Shown here piece after piece: positions 1-10,806 of a stretch of DNA of 64,000 bases. The notes under the pieces were generated by a model. The model made no database searches and had not been told where the DNA came from. It saw only the letters and a program-made list of their open reading frames with translations. The translations under genes were made by a program, and so were the position numbers. The DNA lies in contig CANTFG010000031.1 of NCBI GenBank assembly GCA_947652605.1, positions 144,367 to 208,366 of the forward strand. The letters run 5' to 3'. Numbering within the stretch: the stretch's first letter is position 1; the number at the start of each line of letters is the position of its first letter. This DNA comes from Elmis aenea. Lineage: Eukaryota; Arthropoda; Insecta; Coleoptera; Elmidae.

Positions 1-171
1 CGGTATTTTTAGGAAATTATTAAAAATTAAAACCAGCTCATTGAAAGACATATGCAAAACAATTGTATTCATGTAAAGAGGCGATGGATAAACTGTTTCT
101 GTGATATACAAATCAATAATTAAAATTGTTTCGAAATAGTCGCTCAAGGAACATATGTATTAACTAAAGCA
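1..171 (+). repeat. Representative 171-bp satellite monomer
   Basis: First full unit of the window, used as the reference for monomer positions. It begins CGGTATTTTTAGG and ends TTAACTAAAGCA. Landmarks are an A-tract segment at 21-32, GACATATGC near 47-55, AAACAATT at 57-64, GAGGCGATGG near 78-87, AATTGTTT at 124-131 (complementary to 57-64), TTTCGAAA at 129-136 (an 8-bp palindrome) and the self-complementary ACATATGT at 151-158. It has only four CpG sites, at 1-2, 82-83, 132-133 and 141-142. Several of these are the positions that vary between monomers. The ATAT and A-tract content suggests possible DNA bending. Confidence 0.95.
129..145 (+). other. CENP-B-box-like 17-mer (representative copy)
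   Basis: The segment TTTCGAAATAGTCGCTC lines up with the mammalian CENP-B box core (N-TTCG-NNNN-A-NN-CGGG-N). It matches TTCG, the central A and the following CG, but has CT where the box has GG, so 7 of 9 fixed positions agree. The same site occurs in every complete monomer. In many units TTCG is replaced by TTAG, TGTAG, TTTG or TTCA, which breaks the motif. A rough chance estimate for a match this good somewhere in 171 bp on either strand is about 0.4, so binding by a CENP-B-like protein is a hypothesis only. Confidence 0.3.
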
Positions 172-342
172 CGGTATTTTTAGGAAATTATTAAAAATTT
201 AAACCAGCTCATTAAAAGACATATGCAAAACAATTGTATTCATGTAAAGTGGCGATGGATAAACTGTTTCTGTGATATACAAATCAATAATTAAAATTGT
301 TTCAAAATAGTCGCTCAAGGAACATATGTATTAACTAAAGCA
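172..342 (+). repeat. GTGGCG/TTTAAACC variant monomer (W type)
   Basis: Representative of a distinct monomer subtype. It has AAATTTAAACC instead of AAATTAAAACC, CTCATTAAAAG instead of CTCATTGAAAG, GTGGCG instead of GAGGCG, and TTTCTGTG instead of TTCCTGTG. These changes travel together throughout the window, for example at 17835 and 60629. Its left neighbour is usually a TTTCTG-type monomer. This particular copy also has TTTCAAAAT in place of TTTCGAAAT, as expected from CpG deamination on the minus strand. It is the clearest marker for following block order in both domains. Confidence 0.9.
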
Positions 343-1026
343 CGGTATTTTTAGGAAATTATTAAAAATTAAAACCAGCTCATTGAAAGACATATGCAAA
401 ACAATTGTATTCATGTAAAGAGGCGATGGATAAACTGTTCCTGTGATATACAAATCAATAATTAAAATTGTTTAGAAATAGTCGCTCAAGGAACATATGT
501 ATTAACTAAAGCACGGTATTTTTAGGAAATTATTAAAAATTAAAACCAGCTCATTGAAAGACATATGCAAAACAATTGTATTCATGTAAAGAGGCGATGG
601 ATAAACTGTTCCTGTGATATACAAATCAATAATTAAAATTGTTTAGAAATAGTTGCTCAAGGAACAAATGTATTAACTAAAGCACGGTATTTTTAGGAAA
701 TTATTAAAAATTAAAACCAGCTCATTGAAAGACATATGCAAAACAATTGTATTCATGTAAAGAAGCGATGGATAAATTGTTCCTGTGATATACAAATCAA
801 TAATTAAAATTGTTTAGAAATAGTTGCTCAAGGAACAAATGTATTAACTAAAGCACGGTATTTTTAGGAAATTATTAAAAATTAAAACCAGCTCATTGAA
901 AGACATATGCAAAACAATTGTATTCATGTAAAGAGGCGATGGATAAACTGTTCCTGTGATATACAAATCAATAAATGAAATTGTTTCGAAATATTCGCTC
1001 AAGGAACATATGTATTAACTAAAGCA

Positions 1027-4000
1027 CGGTATTTTTAGGAAATTATTAAAAATTAAAAACCAGCTCTTTGAAAGACATATGCAAAACAATTGTAGTAATG
1101 TAAAGAGGCGATGGATAAACTGTTCCTGTGATATACAAATCAATAATTGAAATTGTTTCGAAATATTCGCTCAAGGAACATATGTATTAACTAAAGCACG
1201 GTATTTTTAGGAAATTATTAAAAATTAAAACCAGCTCATTGAAAGACATATGCAAAACAATTGTATTCATGTAAAGAGGCGATGGATAAACTGTTCCTGT
1301 GATATACAAATCAATAATTAAAATTGTTTAGAAATAGTTGCTCAAGGAACATATGTATTAACTAAAGCACGGTATTTTTAGGAAATTATTAAAAATTAAA
1401 ACCAGCTCATTGAAAGACATATGCAAAACAATTGTATTCATGTAAAGAAGCGATGGATAAATTGTTCCTGTGATATACAAATCAATAATTAAAATTGTTT
1501 AGAAATAGTCGCTCAAGGAACATATGTATATTAACTAAAGCACGGTATTTTTAGGAAATTATTAAAAATTAAAACCAGCTCATTGAAAGACATATGCAAA
1601 ACAATTGTATTTATGTAAAGAAGCGATGGATAAATTGTTCCTGTGATATACAAATTAATAATTAAAATTGTTTAGAAATAGTCGCTCAAGGAACATATGT
1701 ATTAACTAAAGCACGGTATTTTTAGGAAATTATTAAAAATTAAAACCAGCTCATTGAAAGACATATGCAAAACAATTGTATTCATGTAAAGAGGCGATGG
1801 ATAAACTGTTCCTGTGATATACAAATCAATAATTAAAATTGTTTAGAAATAGTCGCTCAAGGAACATATGTATGTATTAACTAAAGCACGGTATTTTTAG
1901 GAAATTATTAAAAATTAAAACCAGCTCATTGAAAGACATATGCAAAACAATTGTATTCATGTAAAGAGGCGATGGATAAACTGTTCCTGTGATATACAAA
2001 TCAATAATTAAAATTGTGTAGAAATAGTCGCTCAAGGAACATATGTATTAACTAAAGCACGGTATTTTTAGGAAATTATTAAAAATTAAAACCAGCTCAT
2101 TGAAAGACATATGCAAAACAATTGTATTCATGTAAAGAGGCGATGGATAAACTGTTCCTGTGATATACAAATCAATAATTAAAATTGTTTCGAAATAGTC
2201 GCTCAAGGAACACATGTATTAACTAAAGCACGGCATTTTTAGGAAATTATTAAAAATTAAAACCAGCTCATTGAAAGACATATGCAAAACAATTGTATTC
2301 ATGTAAAGAGGCGATGGATAAACTGTTCCTGTGATATACAAATCAATAATTAAAATTGTTTAGAAATAGTCGCTCAAGGAACACATGTATTAACTAAAGC
2401 ACGGTATTTTTAGGAAATTATTAAAAATTAAAACCAACTCATTGAAAGACATATGCAAAACAATTGTATTCATGTAAAGAGGCGATGGATAAACTGTTTC
2501 TGTGATATACAAATCAATAATTAAAATTGTTTCGAAATAGTCGCTCAAGGAACATATGTATTAACTAAAGCACGGTATTTTTAGGAAATTATTAAAAATT
2601 TAAACCAGCTCATTAAAAGACATATGCAAAACTATTGTATTCATGTAAAGTGGCGATGGATAAACTGTTTCTGTGATATACAAATCAATAATTAAAATTG
2701 TTTCGAAATAGTCGCTCAAGGAACATATGTATTAACTAAAGCACGGTATTTTTAGGAAATTATTAAAAATTAAAACCAGCTCATTGAAAGCCATATGCAA
2801 AACAATTGTATTCATGTAAAGAGGCGATGGATAAACTGTTCCTGTGATATACAAATCAATAATTAAAATTGTTTCGAAATAGTCGCTCAAGGAACACATG
2901 TATTAACTAAAGCACGGCATTTTTAGGAAATTATTAAAAATTAAAACCAGCTCATTGAAAGACATATGCAAAACAATTGTATTCATGTAAAGAGGCGATG
3001 GATAAACTGTTCCTGTGATATACAAATCAATAATTAAAATTGTTTAGAAATAGTCGCTCAAGGAACATATGTATTAACTAAAGCACGGTATTTTTAGGAA
3101 ATTATTAAAAATTAAAACCAGCTCATTGAAAGACATATGCAAAACAATTGTATTCATGTAAAGAGGCGATGGATAAACTGTTCCTGTGATATACAAATCA
3201 ATAATTAAAATTGTGTAGAAATAGTCGCTCAAGGAACATATGTATTAACTAAAGCACGGTATTTTTAGGAAATTATTAAAAATTAAAACCAGCTCATTGA
3301 AAGACATATGCAAAACAATTGTATTCATGTAAAGAGGCGATGGATAAACTGTTCCTGTGATATACAAATCAATAATTAAAATTGTTTCGAAATAGTCGCT
3401 CAAGGAACACATGTATTAACTAAAGCACGGCATTTTTAGGAAATTATTAAAAATTAAAACCAGCTCATTGAAAGACATATGCAAAACAATTGTATTCATG
3501 TAAAGAGGCGATGGATAAACTGTTCCTGTGATATACAAATCAATAATTAAAATTGTGTAGAAATAGTCGCTCAAGGAACATATGTATTAACTAAAGCACG
3601 GTATTTTTAGGAAATTATTAAAAATTAAAACCAGCTCATTGAAAGACATATGCAAAACAATTGTATTCATGTAAAGAGGCGATGGATAAACTGTTCCTGT
3701 GATATACAAATCAATAATTAAAATTGTTTCGAAATAGTCGCTCAAGGAACACATGTATTAACTAAAGCACGGTATTTTTAGGAAATTATTGAAAATTAAA
3801 ACCAACTCATTGAAAGACATATGCAAAACAATTGTATTCATGTAAAGAGGCGATGGATAAACTGTTCCTGTGATATACAAATCAATAATTAAAATTGTTT
3901 AGAAATAGTCGCTCAAGGAACATATGTATTAACTAAAGCACGGTATTTTTAGGAAATTATTAAAAATTAAAACCAGCTCATTGAAAGACATATGCAAAAC

Positions 4001-4970
4001 AATTGTATTCATGTAAAGAGGCGATGGATAAACTGTTTCTGTGATATACAAATCAATAATTGAAATTGTTTCGAAATAGTCGCTCAAGGAACATATGTAT
4101 TAACTAAAGCACGGTATTTTTAGGAAATTATTAAAAATTAAAACCAGCTCATTGAAAGACATATGCAAAACAATTGTATTCATGTAAAGAGGCGATGGAT
4201 AAACTGTTCCTGTGATATACAAATCAATAATTAAAATTGTTTAGAAATAGTCGCTCAAGGAACATATGTATTAACTAAAGCACGGTATTTTTAGGAAATG
4301 ATTAAAAATTAAAACCAGCTCATTGAAAGACATATGCAAAACAATTGTATTCATGTAAAGAGGCGATGGATAAACTGTTCCTGTGATATACAAATCAATA
4401 ATTAAAATTGTTTAGAAATAGTCGCTCAAGGAACATATGTATTAACTAAAGCACGGTATTTTTAGGAAATTATTAAAAATTAAAACCCGCTCATTGAAAG
4501 ACATATGCAAAACAATTGTATTCATGTAAAGAGGCGATGGATAAACTGTTCCTGTGATATACAAATCAATAATTAAAATTGTTTAGAAATAGTCGCTCAA
4601 GGAACATATGTATGTATTAACTAAAGCACGGTATTTTTAGGAAATTATTAAAAATTAAAACCAGCTCATTGAAAGACATATGCAAAACAATTGTATTCAT
4701 GTAAAGAGGCGATGGATAAACTGTTCCTGTGATATACAAATCAATAATTAAAATTGTTTCGAAATAGTCGCTCAAGAAACATATGTATTAACTAAAGCAC
4801 GGTATTTTTAGGAAATTATTAAAAATTAAAACCAGCTCATTGAAAGACATATGCAAAACAATTGTATTCATGTAAAGAGGCGATGGATAAACTGTTTCTG
4901 TGATATACAAATCAATAATTGAAATTGTTTCGAAATAGTCGCTCAAGGAACATATGTATTAACTAAAGCA
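1027..4970 (+). repeat. Long duplication alpha, copy 1
   Basis: A 3944-bp run of monomers whose order and private variants recur at 14063-17834. Shared markers in order are TGTAGTAATG, AGTTGCTC, a TATGTATATT (+2) unit, TATTTATG with AAGAAGCG, a TATGTATG (+4) unit, ATTGTGTAG, ACTATTG with GTGGCG, ATTGAAAATT with CCAACTC, CCCGCTC with a +4 unit, and CAAGAAACATATG. The offset is 13036 bp at the start and 12864 bp at the end. The 172-bp change equals one lost monomer in copy 2 plus one extra A in the first monomer of copy 1 (TTAAAAACC). Confidence 0.88.
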
Positions 4971-5314
4971 CGGTATTTTTAGGAAATTATTAAAAATTAA
5001 AACCAGCTCATTGAAAGACATATGCAAAACAATTGTATTCATGTAAAGAAGCGATGGATAAATTGTTCCTGTGATATACAAATCAATAATTAAAATTGTT
5101 TAGAAATAGTCGCTCAAGGAACATATGTATATTAACTAAAGCACGGTATTTTTAGGAAATTATTAAAAATTAAAACCAGCTCATTGAAAGACATATGCAA
5201 AACAATTGTATTTATGTAAAGAAGCGATGGATAAATTGTTCCTGTGATATACAAATTAATAATTAAAATTGTTTAGAAATAGTCGCTCAAGGAACATATG
5301 TATTAACTAAAGCA
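3941..5314 (+). repeat. Tandem 8-monomer block, copy 1 (1374 bp)
   Basis: Eight monomers totalling 1374 bp, which is 8 x 171 plus a TATG (+4) and a TA (+2) expansion. Order: a TTTCTG/ATTGAAATT unit, a TTTAG unit, AAATGATT, CCCGCTC with +4, CAAGAAAC, a second TTTCTG/ATTGAAATT unit, AAGAAGCG with +2, and TATTTATG with AAGAAGCG. Copy 2 follows directly with the same order and I see no differences at the markers checked, so this is a recent tandem duplication. Confidence 0.9.
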
Positions 5315-6688
5315 CGGTATTTTTAGGAAATTATTAAAAATTAAAACCAGCTCATTGAAAGACATATGCAAAACAATTGTATTCATGTAAAGAGGCGATG
5401 GATAAACTGTTTCTGTGATATACAAATCAATAATTGAAATTGTTTCGAAATAGTCGCTCAAGGAACATATGTATTAACTAAAGCACGGTATTTTTAGGAA
5501 ATTATTAAAAATTAAAACCAGCTCATTGAAAGACATATGCAAAACAATTGTATTCATGTAAAGAGGCGATGGATAAACTGTTCCTGTGATATACAAATCA
5601 ATAATTAAAATTGTTTAGAAATAGTCGCTCAAGGAACATATGTATTAACTAAAGCACGGTATTTTTAGGAAATGATTAAAAATTAAAACCAGCTCATTGA
5701 AAGACATATGCAAAACAATTGTATTCATGTAAAGAGGCGATGGATAAACTGTTCCTGTGATATACAAATCAATAATTAAAATTGTTTAGAAATAGTCGCT
5801 CAAGGAACATATGTATTAACTAAAGCACGGTATTTTTAGGAAATTATTAAAAATTAAAACCCGCTCATTGAAAGACATATGCAAAACAATTGTATTCATG
5901 TAAAGAGGCGATGGATAAACTGTTCCTGTGATATACAAATCAATAATTAAAATTGTTTAGAAATAGTCGCTCAAGGAACATATGTATGTATTAACTAAAG
6001 CACGGTATTTTTAGGAAATTATTAAAAATTAAAACCAGCTCATTGAAAGACATATGCAAAACAATTGTATTCATGTAAAGAGGCGATGGATAAACTGTTC
6101 CTGTGATATACAAATCAATAATTAAAATTGTTTCGAAATAGTCGCTCAAGAAACATATGTATTAACTAAAGCACGGTATTTTTAGGAAATTATTAAAAAT
6201 TAAAACCAGCTCATTGAAAGACATATGCAAAACAATTGTATTCATGTAAAGAGGCGATGGATAAACTGTTTCTGTGATATACAAATCAATAATTGAAATT
6301 GTTTCGAAATAGTCGCTCAAGGAACATATGTATTAACTAAAGCACGGTATTTTTAGGAAATTATTAAAAATTAAAACCAGCTCATTGAAAGACATATGCA
6401 AAACAATTGTATTCATGTAAAGAAGCGATGGATAAATTGTTCCTGTGATATACAAATCAATAATTAAAATTGTTTAGAAATAGTCGCTCAAGGAACATAT
6501 GTATATTAACTAAAGCACGGTATTTTTAGGAAATTATTAAAAATTAAAACCAGCTCATTGAAAGACATATGCAAAACAATTGTATTTATGTAAAGAAGCG
6601 ATGGATAAATTGTTCCTGTGATATACAAATTAATAATTAAAATTGTTTAGAAATAGTCGCTCAAGGAACATATGTATTAACTAAAGCA
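5315..6688 (+). repeat. Tandem 8-monomer block, copy 2 (1374 bp)
   Basis: Direct tandem repeat of 3941-5314 at an exact 1374-bp period. The rare AAATGATT change sits at 4300 and again at 5674. The CCCGCTC, TATGTATG, CAAGAAAC, TATGTATATT and TATTTATG markers all recur 1374 bp on. After 6688 the order changes to a TTTAG unit with TATGTATG, then GTGTAG, so the match ends at a monomer boundary. Confidence 0.9.
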
Positions 6689-9086
6689 CGGTATTTTTAG
6701 GAAATTATTAAAAATTAAAACCAGCTCATTGAAAGACATATGCAAAACAATTGTATTCATGTAAAGAGGCGATGGATAAACTGTTCCTGTGATATACAAA
6801 TCAATAATTAAAATTGTTTAGAAATAGTCGCTCAAGGAACATATGTATGTATTAACTAAAGCACGGTATTTTTAGGAAATTATTAAAAATTAAAACCAGC
6901 TCATTGAAAGACATATGCAAAACAATTGTATTCATGTAAAGAGGCGATGGATAAACTGTTCCTGTGATATACAAATCAATAATTAAAATTGTGTAGAAAT
7001 AGTCGCTCAAGGAACATATGTATTAACTAAAGCACGGTATTTTTAGGAAATTATTAAAAATTAAAACCAGCTCATTGAAAGACATATGCAAAACAATTGT
7101 ATTCATGTAAAGAGGCGATGGATAAACTGTTCCTGTGATATACAAATCAATAATTAAAATTGTTTCGAAATAGTCGCTCAAGGAACACATGTATTAACTA
7201 AAGCACGGTATTTTTAGGAAATTATTAAAAATTAAAACCAACTCATTGAAAGACATATGCAAAACAATTGTATTCATGTAAAGAGGCGATCGATAAACTG
7301 TTTCTGTGATATACAAATCAATAATTAAAATTGTTTCGAAATAGTCGCTCAAGGAACATATGTATTAACTAAAGCACGGTATTTTTAGGAAATTATTAAA
7401 AATTTAAACCAGCTCATTAAAAGACATATGCAAAACAATTGTATTCATGTAAAGTGGCGATGGATAAACTGTTTCTGTGATATACAAATCAATAATTAAA
7501 ATTGTTTCGAAATAGTCGCTCAAGGAACATATGTATTAACTAAAGCACGGTATTTTTAGGAAATTATTAAAAGTTAAAACCAGCTCATTGAAAGACATAT
7601 GCAAAACAATTGTATTCATGTAAAGAGGCGATGGATAAACTGTTCCTGTGATATACAAATCAATAATTAAAATTGTTTCGAAATAGTCGCTTAAGGAACA
7701 CATGTATTAACTAAAGCACGGCATTTTTAGGAAATTATTAAAAATTAAAACCAGCTCATTGAAAGACATATGCAAAACAATTGTATTCATGTAAAGAGGC
7801 GATGGATAAACTGTTCCTGTGATATACAAATCAATAATTAAAATTGTTTAGAAATAGTCGCTCAAGGAACATATGTATTAACTAAAGCACGGTATTTTTA
7901 GGAAATTATTAAAAATTAAAACCAGCTCATTGAAAGACATATGCAAAACAATTGTATTCATGTAAAGAGGCGATGGATAAACTGTTCCTGTGATATACAA
8001 ATCAATAATTAAAATTGTGTAGAAATAGTCGCTCAAGGAACATATGTATTAACTAAAGCACGGTATTTTTAGGAAATTATTAAAAATTAAAACCAGCTCA
8101 TTGAAAGACATATGCAAAACAATTGTATTCATGTAAAGAGGCGATGGATAAACTGTTCCTGTGATATACAAATCAATAATTAAAATTGTTTCGAAATAGT
8201 CGCTCAAGGAACACATGTATTAACTAAAGCACGGTATTTTTAGGAAATTATTAAAAATTAAAACCAGCTCATTGAAAGACATATGCAAAACAATTGTATT
8301 CATGTAAAGAGGCGATGGATAAACTGTTCCTGTGATATACAAATCAATAATTAAAATTGTTTCGAAATAGTCGCTCAAGGAACACATGTATTAACTAAAG
8401 CACGGTATTTTTAGGAAATTATTAAAAATTAAAACCAACTCATTGAAAGACATATGCAAAACAATTGTATTCATGTAAAGAGGCGATGGATAAACTGTTT
8501 CTGTGATATACAAATCAATAATTAAAATTGTTTCGAAATAGTCGCTCAAGGAACATATGTATTAACTAAAGCACGGTATTTTTAGGAAATTATTAAAAAT
8601 TTAAACCAGCTCATTAAAAGACATATGCAAAACAATTGTATTCATGTAAAGTGGCGATGGATAAACTGTTTCTGTGATATACAAATCAATAATTAAAATT
8701 GTTTCGAAATAGTCGCTCAAGGAACATATGTATTAACTAAAGCACGGTATTTTTAGGAAATTATTAAAAATTAAAACCAGCTCATTGAAAGACATATGCA
8801 AAACAATTGTATTCATGTAAAGAGGCGATGGATAAACTGTTCCTGTGATATACAAATCAATTATTAAAATTGTTTAGAAATAGTCGCTCAAGGAACATAT
8901 GTATTAACTAAAGCACGGTATATTTAGGAAATTATTAAAAATTAAAACCAGCTCATTGAAAGACATATGCAAAACAATTGTATTCATGTAAAAAAGCGAT
9001 GGATAAACTGTTCCTGTGATATACAAATCAATAATTAAAATTGTTTAGAAATAGTCGCTCAAGGAACATATGTATTAACTAAAGCA

Positions 9087-9946
9087 CGGTATTTTTAGGA
9101 AATTATTAAAAATTAAAACCAGCTCATTGAAAGACATATGCAAAACAATTGTATTCATGTAAAGAAGCGATGGATAAACTGTTCCTGTGATATACAAATC
9201 AATAATTAAAATTGTTTAGAAATAGTCGCTCAAGGAACATATGTATTAACTAAAGCACGGTATTTTTAGGAAATTATTAAAAATTAAAACCCGCTCATTG
9301 AAAGACATATGCAAAACAATTGTATTCATGTAAAGAGGCGATGGATAAACTGTTCCTGTGATATACAAATCAATAATTAAAATTGTTTAGAAATAGTCGC
9401 TCAAGGAACATATGTATGTATTAACTAAAGCACGGTATTTTTAGGAAATTATTAAAAATTAAAACCAGCTCATTGAAAGACATATGCAAAACAATTGTAT
9501 TCATGTAAAGAGGCGATGGATAAACTGTTCCTGTGATATACAAATCAATAATTAAAATTGTTTTGAAATAGTCGCTCAAGGAACACATGTATTAACTAAA
9601 GCACGGCTATTTTAGGAAATTATTAAAAATTAAAACCAGCTCATTGAAAGACATATGCAAAACAATTGTATTCATGTAAAGAGGCGATGGATAAACTGTT
9701 CCTGTGATATACAAATCAATAATTAAAATTGTTTCGAAATAGTCGCTCAAGAAACATTATGTATTAACTAAAGCACGGTATTTTTAGGAAATTATTAAAA
9801 ATTAAAACCAGCTCATTGAAAGACATATGCAAAACAATTGTATTCATGTAAAGAGGCGATGGATAAACTGTTCCTGTGATATACAAATCAATAATTAAAA
9901 TTGTTTAGAAATAGTCGCTCAAGGAACATATGTATTAACTAAAGCA
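9087..9946 (+). repeat. 5-monomer tandem block, copy 1 (860 bp)
   Basis: Order: AAGAAGCG with AAACTG; CCCGCTC with a TATG expansion; TTTTGAAAT with ACACATG; CGGCTATTTT with CAAGAAAC; and a plain TTTAG unit. The same subtypes restart at 9947 (AAGAAGCG, CCCGCTC plus TATG, TTTTGAAAT, CGGCATTTTT with CAAGAAAC). The length is 5 x 171 plus 4 (TATG) plus 1 (the extra T in CATTATG). It is nested inside duplication beta and also appears in beta copy 2. Confidence 0.8.
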
Positions 9947-10806
9947 CGGTATTTTTAGGAAATTATTAAAAATTAAAACCAGCTCATTGAAAGACATATG
10001 CAAAACAATTGTATTCATGTAAAGAAGCGATGGATAAACTGTTCCTGTGATATACAAATCAATAATTAAAATTGTTTAGAAATAGTCGCTCAAGGAACAT
10101 ATGTATTAACTAAAGCACGGTATTTTTAGGAAATTATTAAAAATTAAAACCCGCTCATTGAAAGACATATGCAAAACAATTGTATTCATGTAAAGAGGCG
10201 ATGGATAAACTGTTCCTGTGATATACAAATCAATAATTAAAATTGTTTAGAAATAGTCGCTCAAGGAACATATGTATGTATTAACTAAAGCACGGTATTT
10301 TTAGGAAATTATTAAAAATTAAAACCAGCTCATTGAAAGACATATGCAAAACAATTGTATTCATGTAAAGAGGCGATGGATAAACTGTTCCTGTGATATA
10401 CAAATCAATAATTAAAATTGTTTTGAAATAGTCGCTCAAGGAACACATGTATTAACTAAAGCACGGCATTTTTAGGAAATTATTAAAAATTAAAACCAGC
10501 TCATTGAAAGACATATGCAAAACAATTGTATTCATGTAAAGAGGCGATGGATAAACTGTTCCTGTGATATACAAATCAATAATTAAAATTGTTTCGAAAT
10601 AGTCGCTCAAGAAACATATGTATTAACTAAAGCACGGCATTTTTAGGAAATTATTAAAAATTAAAACCAGCTCATTGAAAGACATATGCAAAACAATTGT
10701 ATTCATGTAAAGAGGCGATGGATAAACTGTTTCTGTGATATACAAATCAATAATTAAAATTGTTTCGAAATAGTCGCTCAAGGAACATATGTATTAACTA
10801 AAGCAC
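9947..10806 (+). repeat. 5-monomer tandem block, copy 2 (approximate end)
   Basis: Second copy of the 5-monomer block. The first four subtypes match copy 1 in order. The fifth position, CGGCATTTTT with TTTCTG and TTTCG, differs from copy 1, so the true end of similarity may be about 10634. CGGCATTTTT replaces the CGGCTATTTT of copy 1. Confidence 0.65.

Noticed and set aside
124..131. Stem between AAACAATT (57-64) and AATTGTTT (124-131) as an RNA structure
   Set aside because: Eight AT-rich pairs around a 59-base loop are weak and expected by chance in this composition; no support for a functional RNA.
1..171. Primate alpha satellite
   Set aside because: Same length only. The sequence does not resemble the alpha consensus that I know, and the box-like motif is imperfect.
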